Of a DNA stretch of 11,949 bases, positions 1 to 7,418 are shown in pieces. The position numbers and the translations under genes were made by a program. The first letter of the stretch is position 1. The number at the start of each line of letters is the position of its first letter. This stretch comes from Rhodoferax sp. OV413 (lineage in GTDB: Bacteria; Pseudomonadota; Gammaproteobacteria; Burkholderiales; Burkholderiaceae_C). Location of the stretch: NCBI GenBank assembly GCA_945861195.1, contig CAMATS010000035.1, forward strand, positions 1 through 11,949, read 5' to 3'. A model generated the notes under the pieces. That model saw nothing but the letters and a program-made list of their open reading frames with translations. It ran no database searches and was not told where the DNA came from.

Positions 1-663
1 CGGGAACTGTCAATGCCAAGGGTGATCGTGCCACTTAATTCCGGGGTGCTCAGCGCGCACGGACTGCTGGTGGCAGACCATGAGCAAGAGCTTGTCAAGT
101 CGTTTCCTGGCCGAATGTCTGAGCTTAATTCAGATGGTTTTGCGCAGGCCTTTGAGGCCTTGGCGGCTACGGCCGTGCTTGCGCTGGAGTCCGAGGGCTT
201 TGTCCGCAGCGACATCGTGATCCAACGGTATGCTGACTTGCGTTATGTCGGCCAGGCTTTTGAACTGACCGTACCGGTTGTCGCTGCTGCACCGCCCGAC
301 TTGCGACTGATGGCGCAGGCCTTTCACCAGGAGCATTTTCGGACCTATGCCCATAAAGCCGATAACGAGCCGGTCGAAAACGTAAACATCCGTGTCATCG
401 CCAAGGTGGCCACGCCACCTTGGCCGGTGAAGCCGGTAGTGGCGTCCGCCCAACCCACAGTGACGACGACGTGCCGTGATGTGTATTTCGGGCCGGTCTG
501 GGGTACTCGTTTGACACCGGTATTGCGGCGTACGGACCTGGTCGGGGGCTCAATGGCCGGGCCGGTCATTGTTGAGGAATACGATGCCACCTGCGTGGTT
601 CCGCCTGACGCCACGGTCAGGATCGATGGGCGAAACAACCTCATCATTGAGTTGGAGATCTGA
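1..663 (+). CDS. HyuA-like hydantoinase/oxoprolinase family subunit A, C-terminal part (5' end outside window)
   Basis: The reading frame is open from base 1, so this is the last 220 or so residues of a protein that is normally close to 700 residues. The start of the visible part (VIVPLNSGVLSAHGLLVAD) matches the motif just after the ATPase-like fold of N-methylhydantoinase A / 5-oxoprolinase A proteins, and the remainder resembles the family's C-terminal domain. Family members form a complex with a B subunit and use ATP to open cyclic amides such as hydantoins or 5-oxoproline; related proteins carboxylate acetone or acetophenone. The substrate cannot be read from this fragment. The gene ends two bases before the B-subunit gene, so the two are surely co-transcribed. 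No frameshift is visible. Family confidence is high, substrate unknown. Confidence 0.9.
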   Translation, partial: RELSMPRVIVPLNSGVLSAHGLLVADHEQELVKSFPGRMSELNSDGFAQAFEALAATAVLALESEGFVRSDIVIQRYADLRYVGQAFELTVPVVAAAPPDLRLMAQAFHQEHFRTYAHKADNEPVENVNIRVIAKVATPPWPVKPVVASAQPTVTTTCRDVYFGPVWGTRLTPVLRRTDLVGGSMAGPVIVEEYDATCVVPPDATVRIDGRNNLIIELEI

Positions 664-665
664 TC

Positions 666-2486
666 ATGGACAAACACCCTGCCAGTCGCATGGATGCCCG
701 TATCGATCCCATCACGCTCGAGGTGATTCAAAACGCCCTGAGCTCGATTGCCGACGAACTGGCTTTGGTAATCATGCGGTCGGCCTATTCGAATATCGTG
801 CGTGACTCTATGGACTATTCCACGGCCGTGTGTGACAGTTCAGGTCGCATCATTGCGCAGGGGCTCACGACCCCGGTGCATCTGGGCTCCTTCCCCGAGG
901 CCATGCGTAGCCTGATTCGTCAGTACGGCGGGGATATGGTCCAGGGCGACATCTTCATATTCAACGACCCCTATGGCTCGGGCGGCATGCACCTGCCGGA
1001 TTTCTACATCATCAAGCCGGTCTTCATGGATGGCGCCATTGAGGGCTATGTTGCGACGCTGGCCCATCAGGCTGATGTGGGCGGAATCGCGCCAGGCGGG
1101 ATGGCGGTATATGCAACAGAGGTGTACCAAGAAGGCTTGCGCATACCCGCCTTGAAGCTCTACGAGGCAGGGAAACCTAATCAAGCCATCCTTCGTTTGA
1201 TCGAAAAAAATTCACGCCAACCCACCGAGGTTCTGGGGGACATCCGTGCCCAGTTGGCAGCTTGCGGAAACGGTGAGCGTGGCCTGATGAGTCTGATCGC
1301 GCGTTATGGCGCTGAGCACTTTAGGCTGTACACCGAGGAGCTGCATAACTATGCCGAACGCCTGATTCGCGCTGAAATCAGTGCCTTGCCTGATGGCACT
1401 TACCACTACGAAGATTTCTTTGATGGGCTGGGTACCGAGCCTGAGCCCATACGTTTCAAGGTGGCTCTGACGATTGCAGGTGATCAGATTGACATCGACT
1501 GGACCGGCACTTCCAGGCAGGTCAAGGCCGCCATCAATGGCCCCATGCCGACCACCTACGCCATGGCCTACTTGGCGGTTCGCTGCGCCATAGGTGCAGC
1601 CATTCCCAGCTGTGAGGGTTATATGCGGGCCATTTCGGTCAGCGCCCCCAAAGGGTCTATCGTTAACCCTGAAGAACCAGCCGCCTGCGGCGCGCGCGGC
1701 GTGATCTGTTTCCGCATGTTTGACACCATTTTGGGCGCGTTCTCTCAAATCTTGCCGCATCGCATACCTGCGGCGAACGAGGGCGGCTCTTCAGCGCCCC
1801 ATATCTCGGGGCGGCGCCGGCATAACAACAAGCCGTTTCTTGTATCAGGCGGGTTGATGGGCTGCTGGGGCGGCAGCATGTCGCGTGACGGCCAAGAGGG
1901 GATTTCGAATCCTGCCGCCAACCTGGGCAATACACCAATCGAGTTACTTGAATCCCGCCATCCGGTGGAGGTGACCCGTTACGCTTTTGTTCAAAACTCG
2001 GGGGGGCCAGGGCGGCATCGCGGTGGGGTTGCGCTGATGCGCGGCTACCGCTTGCTGGAGGATGAAGCCGAGTTGATCATGCGGTCGGACCGGCGCGATA
2101 TCCTGCCCTATGGTCTGTCGGGCGGCATGCCAGGTACGCCTTCATGGAACGTGATTAACCCTGGACCGGGTCAAACCCTGTTGCCCGTTTGCCCCATGAA
2201 GAGCACACCGCTGGTGAAAGGCGACGAATTCCTGCACATCCAAGCGGGTGCCGGTGGATTTGGTGACCCGATGGAGCGGTCGGCTGACAAAGTACTTGAC
2301 GATGTGCGCAATGAACTCATCACGATTGACTACGCCGCTGATGTTTATGGTGTGCTCATCGAGGCGGGGGAGGTCAACTACCCTGCTACCGAGCTCCAAA
2401 GGCACGCGCTGGCTGCCTCTAAGAGCTATAAAACAGCTTACCTGACTCACTTCTACCAGTCAGTGGGCATTCCGCCGATTTCGTGA
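666..2486 (+). CDS. HyuB-like hydantoinase B/oxoprolinase family subunit
   Basis: This 606-residue protein is full length for the hydantoinase B family and starts with the typical IDPITLEVIQNAL segment near residue 13. Conserved stretches include NDPYGSGGMHLPD (about residues 100-112) and HQADVGG (134-140), which carry His and Asp residues invariant in the family and probably metal-linked, then NSGGPGRHRGG and the GAGGFGDP tail motif. It would act in the cytoplasm as partner of the A subunit encoded just upstream in ATP-dependent opening of a cyclic amide or a similar reaction. The ATG at 666 has a GGAG-type ribosome site just ahead of it and lies two bases after the upstream stop; a second in-frame ATG at 690 is a possible alternative. 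The GSGGMH loop has M where many family members have T, probably a subfamily trait. The protein looks intact although the next gene downstream is broken. Confidence 0.93.
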   Translation: MDKHPASRMDARIDPITLEVIQNALSSIADELALVIMRSAYSNIVRDSMDYSTAVCDSSGRIIAQGLTTPVHLGSFPEAMRSLIRQYGGDMVQGDIFIFNDPYGSGGMHLPDFYIIKPVFMDGAIEGYVATLAHQADVGGIAPGGMAVYATEVYQEGLRIPALKLYEAGKPNQAILRLIEKNSRQPTEVLGDIRAQLAACGNGERGLMSLIARYGAEHFRLYTEELHNYAERLIRAEISALPDGTYHYEDFFDGLGTEPEPIRFKVALTIAGDQIDIDWTGTSRQVKAAINGPMPTTYAMAYLAVRCAIGAAIPSCEGYMRAISVSAPKGSIVNPEEPAACGARGVICFRMFDTILGAFSQILPHRIPAANEGGSSAPHISGRRRHNNKPFLVSGGLMGCWGGSMSRDGQEGISNPAANLGNTPIELLESRHPVEVTRYAFVQNSGGPGRHRGGVALMRGYRLLEDEAELIMRSDRRDILPYGLSGGMPGTPSWNVINPGPGQTLLPVCPMKSTPLVKGDEFLHIQAGAGGFGDPMERSADKVLDDVRNELITIDYAADVYGVLIEAGEVNYPATELQRHALAASKSYKTAYLTHFYQSVGIPPIS

Positions 2487-2776
2487 CTAGGCGTTTCCCG
2501 ATGTGGGGAGAAGACCGCACTTGATGCTCGGCGGACTCTTCCAGAAGTTTGACTAGCCTCGTCAGGCGATAAGAGCTTGCAATGACCCGCTTTTCTGTTT
2601 TCATCTTTTCACGCACATCGGTAGCCTGCGCCGAGTGTGCGGCCACTATTCGCTATTTGGTGCCAGATGAGTCAAGGGTATTTCAAGCCGGTTGAGAGCG
2701 GGAGCCTTGGGTCGGGTGTGCTTGTTCCCGCTTGGTAAGGTGTGCGCCTCATCAACACCACAGATCGAGTAGCGCC
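2487..2776. other. Gene-poor spacer between hyuB-like gene and FAH remnant
   Basis: No convincing gene, RNA, insertion sequence end or strong terminator is seen in these 290 bases. A minus-strand frame (2419-2646) with a mildly protein-like stretch and a 23-codon plus-strand frame starting at ATG 2667 are present. I could not connect either to a family. Given the broken gene that follows, this is probably decayed DNA left at a rearrangement point. Confidence 0.5.
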
Positions 2777-3156
2777 ATGTCTGATCTCTCAGAACGCAGT
2801 TTGTTGCAAACCAGTGGCCTGCTGACAGCTGGCGCTGTGCTGGGTCTCGCGAGCACGGTGCGGGCTCAATCCGGGTTTAAAACGCCCTTGCAGTGGCATA
2901 CAACTGTTTTCCGGTGGTTGGTTCTGATGAGATGTTTCCGGTGCGACGTATCTATTGCACTGGCCGCAACGATGCCGCTCATGCTCGTGAGATGGTCGGT
3001 GGCTGAGCAGATTTCCAAGCTCTCTGAGGGGTTTGAGTTGTTCCCGGGGGCATCATTTACTCGTGCACCCCAGAAAACGTCGGGCCGGTGGTGCTTGGCG
3101 ACCTGATTGAAATGCATGTTGACGGCTTGCCCAACCTCAGTGTCAAGATCGTTTGA
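2777..3156 (+). pseudogene. Remnant of an exported fumarylacetoacetate hydrolase (FAH) family protein
   Basis: Pieces of one FAH-family protein lie in order but in alternating frames. From ATG 2777 there is a signal peptide (SERSLLQTSGLL... ending near VRAQ) that resembles a Tat signal with one arginine of the pair missing. After a frame change near the T run at about 2907-2911 comes PVVGSDEMFPVRRIYC followed by TGRNDAAHAREM, the FAH N-terminal signature. That frame stops at 3004. From about 2996 to 3045 the first frame resumes with WSVAEQISKLSEGFELFPG. A third shift at the G run 3046-3050 leads to GIIYSCTPENVGPVVLGD and HVDGLPNLSVKIV with a stop at 3154. Compared with the usual layout, some 130-150 codons holding the metal-binding catalytic centre are missing between HAREM and WSVAEQI. 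It cannot make an active enzyme. An intact copy probably served the neighbouring hydantoinase pathway. The family call comes from remembered motifs. Confidence 0.85.
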
Positions 3157-3451
3157 TTTGAACCTTCAGCCGAATTGAGTTAACCTCCCGGCCCTGCGAC
3201 TGCAGTTGTGCGGCCAGGGTGGGCAGCAGCTGGCGGATTTTGGCTGCTGCGGCATTGTTGTCTAGCAACAGGCACCACACCGGCCCTTCAATCGGGCCGG
3301 CTTTAACAAAGGGCAGCAGCTGGGCGGGAATCAGGTGTTCCACGGCCCTGAGTCGCGCGACCGATTCCCGGGTCAGCTCGCCAAGACGGGCCAAGACCGG
3401 TGATTCTTCGCTGGCTTGTAGCAGGCTGAACGCGGTTTGGCGGCGGCTCAT
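3143..3451 (-). CDS. DUF721/DciA-like small protein
   Basis: From ATG 3451 this encodes 102 residues beginning MSRRQTAFSLLQ. The part NNAAAAKIRQLLPTLAAQL followed by SIRLKVQ matches the C-terminal half of the DUF721 domain, whose best-known member DciA loads the replicative helicase DnaB. Burkholderiales chromosomes commonly carry such a short gene next to an M23 peptidase and secA, which supports the call. Whether this short form has the DciA role is unknown. A TTG at 3466 would add five residues; neither start has a good ribosome site, and I prefer the ATG because it gives the common MSRR-type beginning. The last 14 bases overlap the tail of the FAH remnant on the other strand. The start is only 26 bases from the divergent M23 gene. 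Confidence 0.8.
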   Translation of the reverse strand: MSRRQTAFSLLQASEESPVLARLGELTRESVARLRAVEHLIPAQLLPFVKAGPIEGPVWCLLLDNNAAAAKIRQLLPTLAAQLQSQGREVNSIRLKVQIKRS

Positions 3452-3464
3452 GTGGCAGGGATGC

Positions 3465-3472
3465 AAAGGGGG
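3465..3472 (+). promoter_or_regulatory. Ribosome binding site of the M23 peptidase gene
   Basis: AAAGGGGG lies five bases before ATG 3478, a good purine-rich Shine-Dalgarno match. It favours ATG 3478 over the TTG one codon upstream. It falls within the 26-base gap separating this gene from the divergent DUF721 gene. Confidence 0.65.
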
Positions 3473-3477
3473 CTTTG

Positions 3478-4482
3478 ATGCAAATCATTATCACGGACGC
3501 CTGGATGGCCAAAAGCCGGGCTATTCATCTCACCGGCGCCAGGCTGCTGCTGGCCTTGATGCTTGCCTCATTCGCGCTGATGCTGGTGGCCGCCCTGTTG
3601 TACCACTGGGTGTTTCTCAAAGGTGCTCGCGACGGATGGCCGGTGGTGGGCAGTTTGGTGCGTCTGGTGGTGAAGGACGAGTTTGACCAGCGCGACCGTT
3701 TCATGCGTGAAAACCTCGATGTGCTGGCCCGCAAACTTGGCGAACTGCAGGCCAAGCTGACCCAATTGGAGTCTCTGGGTGAGCGCATCTCGGGCTTGGC
3801 CGGCATGAACCCTGCCGAGAGCCGGCTCAAGGCGGGCCAGGGCGGTGCGCTGGTGCCGGGCAAACCACTTTCAGCCCAAGATATCGAGTCCGCCATGGCC
3901 GCCCTGCTGCAGCAAACTGGGCAGCGGACCGACTGGATGACGGTGATGGAGTCGCGCCTGCTCGACCAAAAACTGCGGGGCATGTTGCACCCCACCCAGG
4001 AGCCTGTGACGGGTGGTAATCTGGGCTCGGGCTTCGGCTGGCGGATTGACCCATTTACCGGCACCTCTGCGCTGCACGCTGGCCTGGATTACCCAGCTGA
4101 AGTCGGCACCCCTATCCATGCCGCGGCCGGTGGTGTGGTGGTGGCGCAGGAATTCAATGCCCCCTACGGCAACATGATAGAAATCGATCACGGCAACAAC
4201 CTGGTCACCCGCTATGCCCATGCCGCCAAGGTGTTCATCAAGCAGGGCGATTTGGTCCGTAACGGCCAGATCATTGCCCAAGTGGGCAACACCGGCCGCT
4301 CGACTGGGCCGCACCTGCACTTTGAGGTGCTGGTTCAGGGCATTCCGCAGGACCCTTTAAAATTTTTGGCTGCGGGTAAAAACAATGCTGCCAAGCTTGC
4401 TGCTGGCCGGGGGTCGGCAAAGACGGCGCCAGGGCCTGTGGTGCCCGCTGGTCCGGCGCAAACCCCGAGCGGGCAAAGGTAA
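3478..4482 (+). CDS. Membrane-anchored M23 (LytM-type) peptidoglycan endopeptidase
   Basis: This 334-residue protein has a short cytoplasmic N-terminus, one membrane segment at about residues 21-43 (LLLALMLASFALMLVAALLY), a likely coiled coil at about 77-110 and a C-terminal M23 domain. The zinc and catalytic residues are all present: H200 and D204 in LHAGLDYP, H248 in TRYAHA, and H279 and H281 in GPHLHFEV. It should therefore be an active metallo-endopeptidase facing the periplasm and cutting peptidoglycan cross-links, not an inactive LytM activator. The last 40 or so residues are a low-complexity Ala/Pro/Gly tail. It reads towards secA, with 142 bases between them, and diverges from the DUF721 gene. 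The exact substrate and any link to cell division are not visible. Confidence 0.92.
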   Translation: MQIIITDAWMAKSRAIHLTGARLLLALMLASFALMLVAALLYHWVFLKGARDGWPVVGSLVRLVVKDEFDQRDRFMRENLDVLARKLGELQAKLTQLESLGERISGLAGMNPAESRLKAGQGGALVPGKPLSAQDIESAMAALLQQTGQRTDWMTVMESRLLDQKLRGMLHPTQEPVTGGNLGSGFGWRIDPFTGTSALHAGLDYPAEVGTPIHAAAGGVVVAQEFNAPYGNMIEIDHGNNLVTRYAHAAKVFIKQGDLVRNGQIIAQVGNTGRSTGPHLHFEVLVQGIPQDPLKFLAAGKNNAAKLAAGRGSAKTAPGPVVPAGPAQTPSGQR

Positions 4483-4571
4483 AATCTCGCCCTTGTTGCC
4501 TTTTGCGCCGTGCAAACCCCATCGAGGTTGGCAGGGCGCTGCGGCAAACCCATTTCATCCTGACTAGAAAA

Positions 4572-4618
4572 AGGACTGCGCTGCCCCGGGGCCTTACAAA
4601 GACCGGTTGGGCAGTCTT
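4572..4618 (+). promoter_or_regulatory. Candidate RNA hairpin(s) covering the secA translation start region
   Basis: Two stems compete for the same 3' arm. AGGACTGC (4572-4579) can pair with GCAGTCTT (4611-4618) as an eight-pair stem with one G-U pair. CTGCCC (4581-4586) can pair with GGGCAG (4609-4614), extended inward by CGG (4587-4589) with CCG (4603-4605) across a three-base bulge. The 3' arm ends seven bases before the secA ATG, where a Shine-Dalgarno would sit, and no clear Shine-Dalgarno is visible. Regulation is inferred from structure alone. Confidence 0.4.
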
Positions 4619-4624
4619 GCATGC

Positions 4625-7387
4625 ATGGCCATTAACTTCCTCACCAAAATTTTCGGCAGTCGCAATGACCGCCTGCTCAAAAAATACCGCAGCAACGTGC
4701 TGCGTATCAATGCGATGGAGGCGGCACTCGAAGGGCTGTCCGATGACGAACTGCGTGGCAAGACCGAGCTGTTCAAGGTCCGTGTTAGCGGCGGTGAATC
4801 GCTGGATGCGCTGCTGCCAGAGGCCTTTGCGGTGGTTCGGGAGGGCTCCAAGCGGGTCATGAAAATGCGCCACTTTGATGTGCAGCTGCTGGGTGGCATG
4901 TCACTGCATAACGGCAAGATTTCAGAGATGGGCACCGGAGAGGGCAAAACCTTGACTGCGACTTTGCCGGTTTACCTCAATGCGCTGACTGGCAAAGGCG
5001 TTCATGTGGTGACGGTCAATGATTACCTGGCCCGCCGCGATGCCCTTTGGATGGGCAAACTCTACAATTTTTTAGGCCTCTCGGTGGGGATCAACTTGCC
5101 CAACATGCCGCGCGCCGACAAGCAGGCTGCCTACCGGGCCGACATCACCTACGGCACCAACAATGAATACGGCTTTGATTACCTGCGCGACAACATGGTC
5201 TACGAGACCGGTGACCGGGTGCAACGCGGGCTCAATTACGCCATTGTTGATGAGGTTGACTCAATCCTGATCGACGAGGCCCGCACGCCGCTGATCATCA
5301 GTGGACAGGCCGAGGACCACACGAGCCTGTACATCGCCATCAATGCGGTGGCGCCCCAGCTCGAGCGGCAGGAGGGTGAGGCCGACCCGCGTACTGGCGA
5401 AGGCGTTACCAAGCTGGGCGACTTCACCCTGGATGAAAAAAGCCGCCAGGTGTTCTTGACCGAGCAGGGGCACGAAAACGCCGAGCGTTTGCTCGCTGAG
5501 CTCAACCTGATTCCGCCTGGCGCCACGCTCTATGACCCGGCCAACATCACCTTGATGCATCACCTTTACGCAGCCTTGCGTGCCAAGCACCTCTACCACC
5601 GCGACCAGCACTATGTGGTGCAGGAGGGTGAAATTGTGATCGTCGACGAGTTCACCGGCCGCCTGATGGGAGGGCGGCGCTGGAGCGAGGGCCTGCACCA
5701 GGCGGTAGAGGCCAAAGAAGGGGTGGCAATTCAGCCTGAAAACCAGACCATGGCCTCGATCACCTTCCAGAATTACTTTCGGCTTTACGGCAAGCTTGCC
5801 GGCATGACGGGTACGGCCGACACCGAGGCCTACGAGTTCCAGGAAATTTATGGCCTGGAGACCGTGGTGATGCCGCCCAATCGGCCAAGCAGACGGGGTG
5901 ACCAGCTCGACCGGGTGTACAAAACCACTCTTGAAAAATACCAGGCTGCTATTCAAGATATCCGCGACTGCCATGAGCGCGGCCAACCGGTGCTGGTGGG
6001 CACCACCTCCATCGAAAACTCCGAGATCATCTCGCAACTGCTGGAACAGGAAAAACTGCCGCATCAGGTGCTCAATGCCAAGCAGCACGCGCGCGAGGCC
6101 GACATCGTGGCCCAGGCGGGCCGCCTGAAAATGATCACCATCGCCACCAACATGGCCGGCCGTGGTACCGATATCGTGCTGGGCGGCAATGTCACAGGCG
6201 TGCTCGAAGCCCTGGAGGCCGATGCCAGTCTGGATGCCACGCAGCGGCAGCAACAGGCCGAGGAGATCCGCAACCAGTGGAATACCGACCATGAACAGGT
6301 TAAAGCGGCCGGCGGGCTGCGCATCATTGCCACCGAGCGCCATGAGTCGCGCCGTATCGACAACCAGTTGCGTGGCCGCTCGGGCCGGCAGGGCGATCCT
6401 GGCTCGTCACGTTTTTACCTCAGCCTTGACGACGCGCTGATGAGAATTTTTGCCGGCGAGCGAGTCAAGTCCATCATGGACCGACTCAAGATGCCCGATG
6501 GCGAGGCCATTGAGGCGGGCATCGTCACCCGCAGCATCGAGAGCGCACAGCGCAAGGTAGAGGCGCGCAACTTCGACATGCGCAAACAACTGCTTGAATA
6601 CGACGATGTCTCAAACGACCAGCGCAAGGTGATCTACCAGCAACGCAACGAGATTCTTGATGCGACCGACCTGTCGGCGCAAATCGCCTCTTTGCGAGAG
6701 GGCTGTTTTGCCGACCTGGTTCGTCAATACGTGCCAACCGAGTCGGTCGAAGAGCAGTGGGACATCGCTGGGCTGGAAAAAATCCTCGCTGAGGAATGGC
6801 AACTAGCCCTGGCGCTGCAGCAGCAGGTCAGCGCCGCCAGCGCCATCACCGATGAGGACCTGCTGAGCACGGTGACAGCGGCTGCCAACTCGGTTTTTGA
6901 GTCCAAGGTAAACCAGGTGGGTGGCGCTAACTTCATCCAGTTTGAGCGCATGGTGTTGTTGCAAAGCATAGACACCCACTGGCGTGATCACCTGAGCGCG
7001 CTGGACTACTTGCGACAGGGAATCCACCTGCGCGGCTATGCGCAAAAACAACCCAAACAAGAGTACAAGCGCGAGGCCTTCGAGCTGTTTGGCCAGTTGC
7101 TCGATTCAGTGAAGAATGAGGTCACCAAGGTGCTGATGACTGTCAAGGTGCAGTCCGGTGAGCAGCTTGAGCAGGCGGCCGCAGACATGGAGCAACGCGC
7201 CGAAAGCATCTCCAACGTGACCTACACCGCACCCGGCGAGACTGGCGAAGCGCAAACCCTGTTTGCCCCAGTCACCGTCGCACCCGACCCTGGCCTGGCC
7301 GGCGTCGTACCCCGGGTTGGCCGCAACGAGCCCTGTCCCTGTGGTAGCGGAAAGAAATACAAGCAATGCCACGGCAAGCTGGCCTGA
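4625..7387 (+). CDS. secA: Preprotein translocase ATPase SecA
   Basis: SecA drives secretory proteins through SecYEG at the inner membrane using ATP. The 920-residue product is full length for a proteobacterial SecA. It begins MAINFLTKIFGSRNDRLL and carries Walker A GTGEGKT at residues 103-109, Walker B DEVD at 209-212, the second nucleotide-domain motifs TNMAGRGTDI (from 508) and QLRGRSGRQGDPG (from 581), helical scaffold and wing regions, and a C-terminal SecB/zinc-binding tail CPCGSGKKYKQCH (C904, C906, C915, H916). ATG 4625 gives the usual N-terminus; an in-frame TTG at 4607 would add six residues with no family support. The leader of 142 bases can form alternative hairpins, and an out-of-frame four-codon frame at 4621 overlaps the start. 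argJ follows 31 bases downstream. No damage is seen. Confidence 0.98.
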   Translation: MAINFLTKIFGSRNDRLLKKYRSNVLRINAMEAALEGLSDDELRGKTELFKVRVSGGESLDALLPEAFAVVREGSKRVMKMRHFDVQLLGGMSLHNGKISEMGTGEGKTLTATLPVYLNALTGKGVHVVTVNDYLARRDALWMGKLYNFLGLSVGINLPNMPRADKQAAYRADITYGTNNEYGFDYLRDNMVYETGDRVQRGLNYAIVDEVDSILIDEARTPLIISGQAEDHTSLYIAINAVAPQLERQEGEADPRTGEGVTKLGDFTLDEKSRQVFLTEQGHENAERLLAELNLIPPGATLYDPANITLMHHLYAALRAKHLYHRDQHYVVQEGEIVIVDEFTGRLMGGRRWSEGLHQAVEAKEGVAIQPENQTMASITFQNYFRLYGKLAGMTGTADTEAYEFQEIYGLETVVMPPNRPSRRGDQLDRVYKTTLEKYQAAIQDIRDCHERGQPVLVGTTSIENSEIISQLLEQEKLPHQVLNAKQHAREADIVAQAGRLKMITIATNMAGRGTDIVLGGNVTGVLEALEADASLDATQRQQQAEEIRNQWNTDHEQVKAAGGLRIIATERHESRRIDNQLRGRSGRQGDPGSSRFYLSLDDALMRIFAGERVKSIMDRLKMPDGEAIEAGIVTRSIESAQRKVEARNFDMRKQLLEYDDVSNDQRKVIYQQRNEILDATDLSAQIASLREGCFADLVRQYVPTESVEEQWDIAGLEKILAEEWQLALALQQQVSAASAITDEDLLSTVTAAANSVFESKVNQVGGANFIQFERMVLLQSIDTHWRDHLSALDYLRQGIHLRGYAQKQPKQEYKREAFELFGQLLDSVKNEVTKVLMTVKVQSGEQLEQAAADMEQRAESISNVTYTAPGETGEAQTLFAPVTVAPDPGLAGVVPRVGRNEPCPCGSGKKYKQCHGKLA

Positions 7388-7418
7388 GGATTGCATTTTC
7401 ACCATTGAGGGTCGCCCC

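Noticed and set aside
2667..2738. 23-codon plus-strand frame starting MSQGYFKPVESG
   Set aside because: There is no ribosome site, the frame is very short and no family is recognised; it is probably chance in decayed DNA.
4471..4512. Possible terminator after the M23 gene (GGGCAAAGG with CCTTTTGCGCC)
   Set aside because: The stem is bulged with a long loop and no T run follows, so it is too weak to call.
4503..4862. Plus-strand frame upstream of and into secA, considered as a SecM-like leader peptide
   Set aside because: It starts at TTG, has no signal peptide or arrest motif, and runs 80 codons into secA in another frame, so it is better explained as chance.
5261..6343. Minus-strand open frame of 360 codons opposite secA
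   Set aside because: It is a shadow of secA with a composition typical of antisense frames and no recognisable domain.
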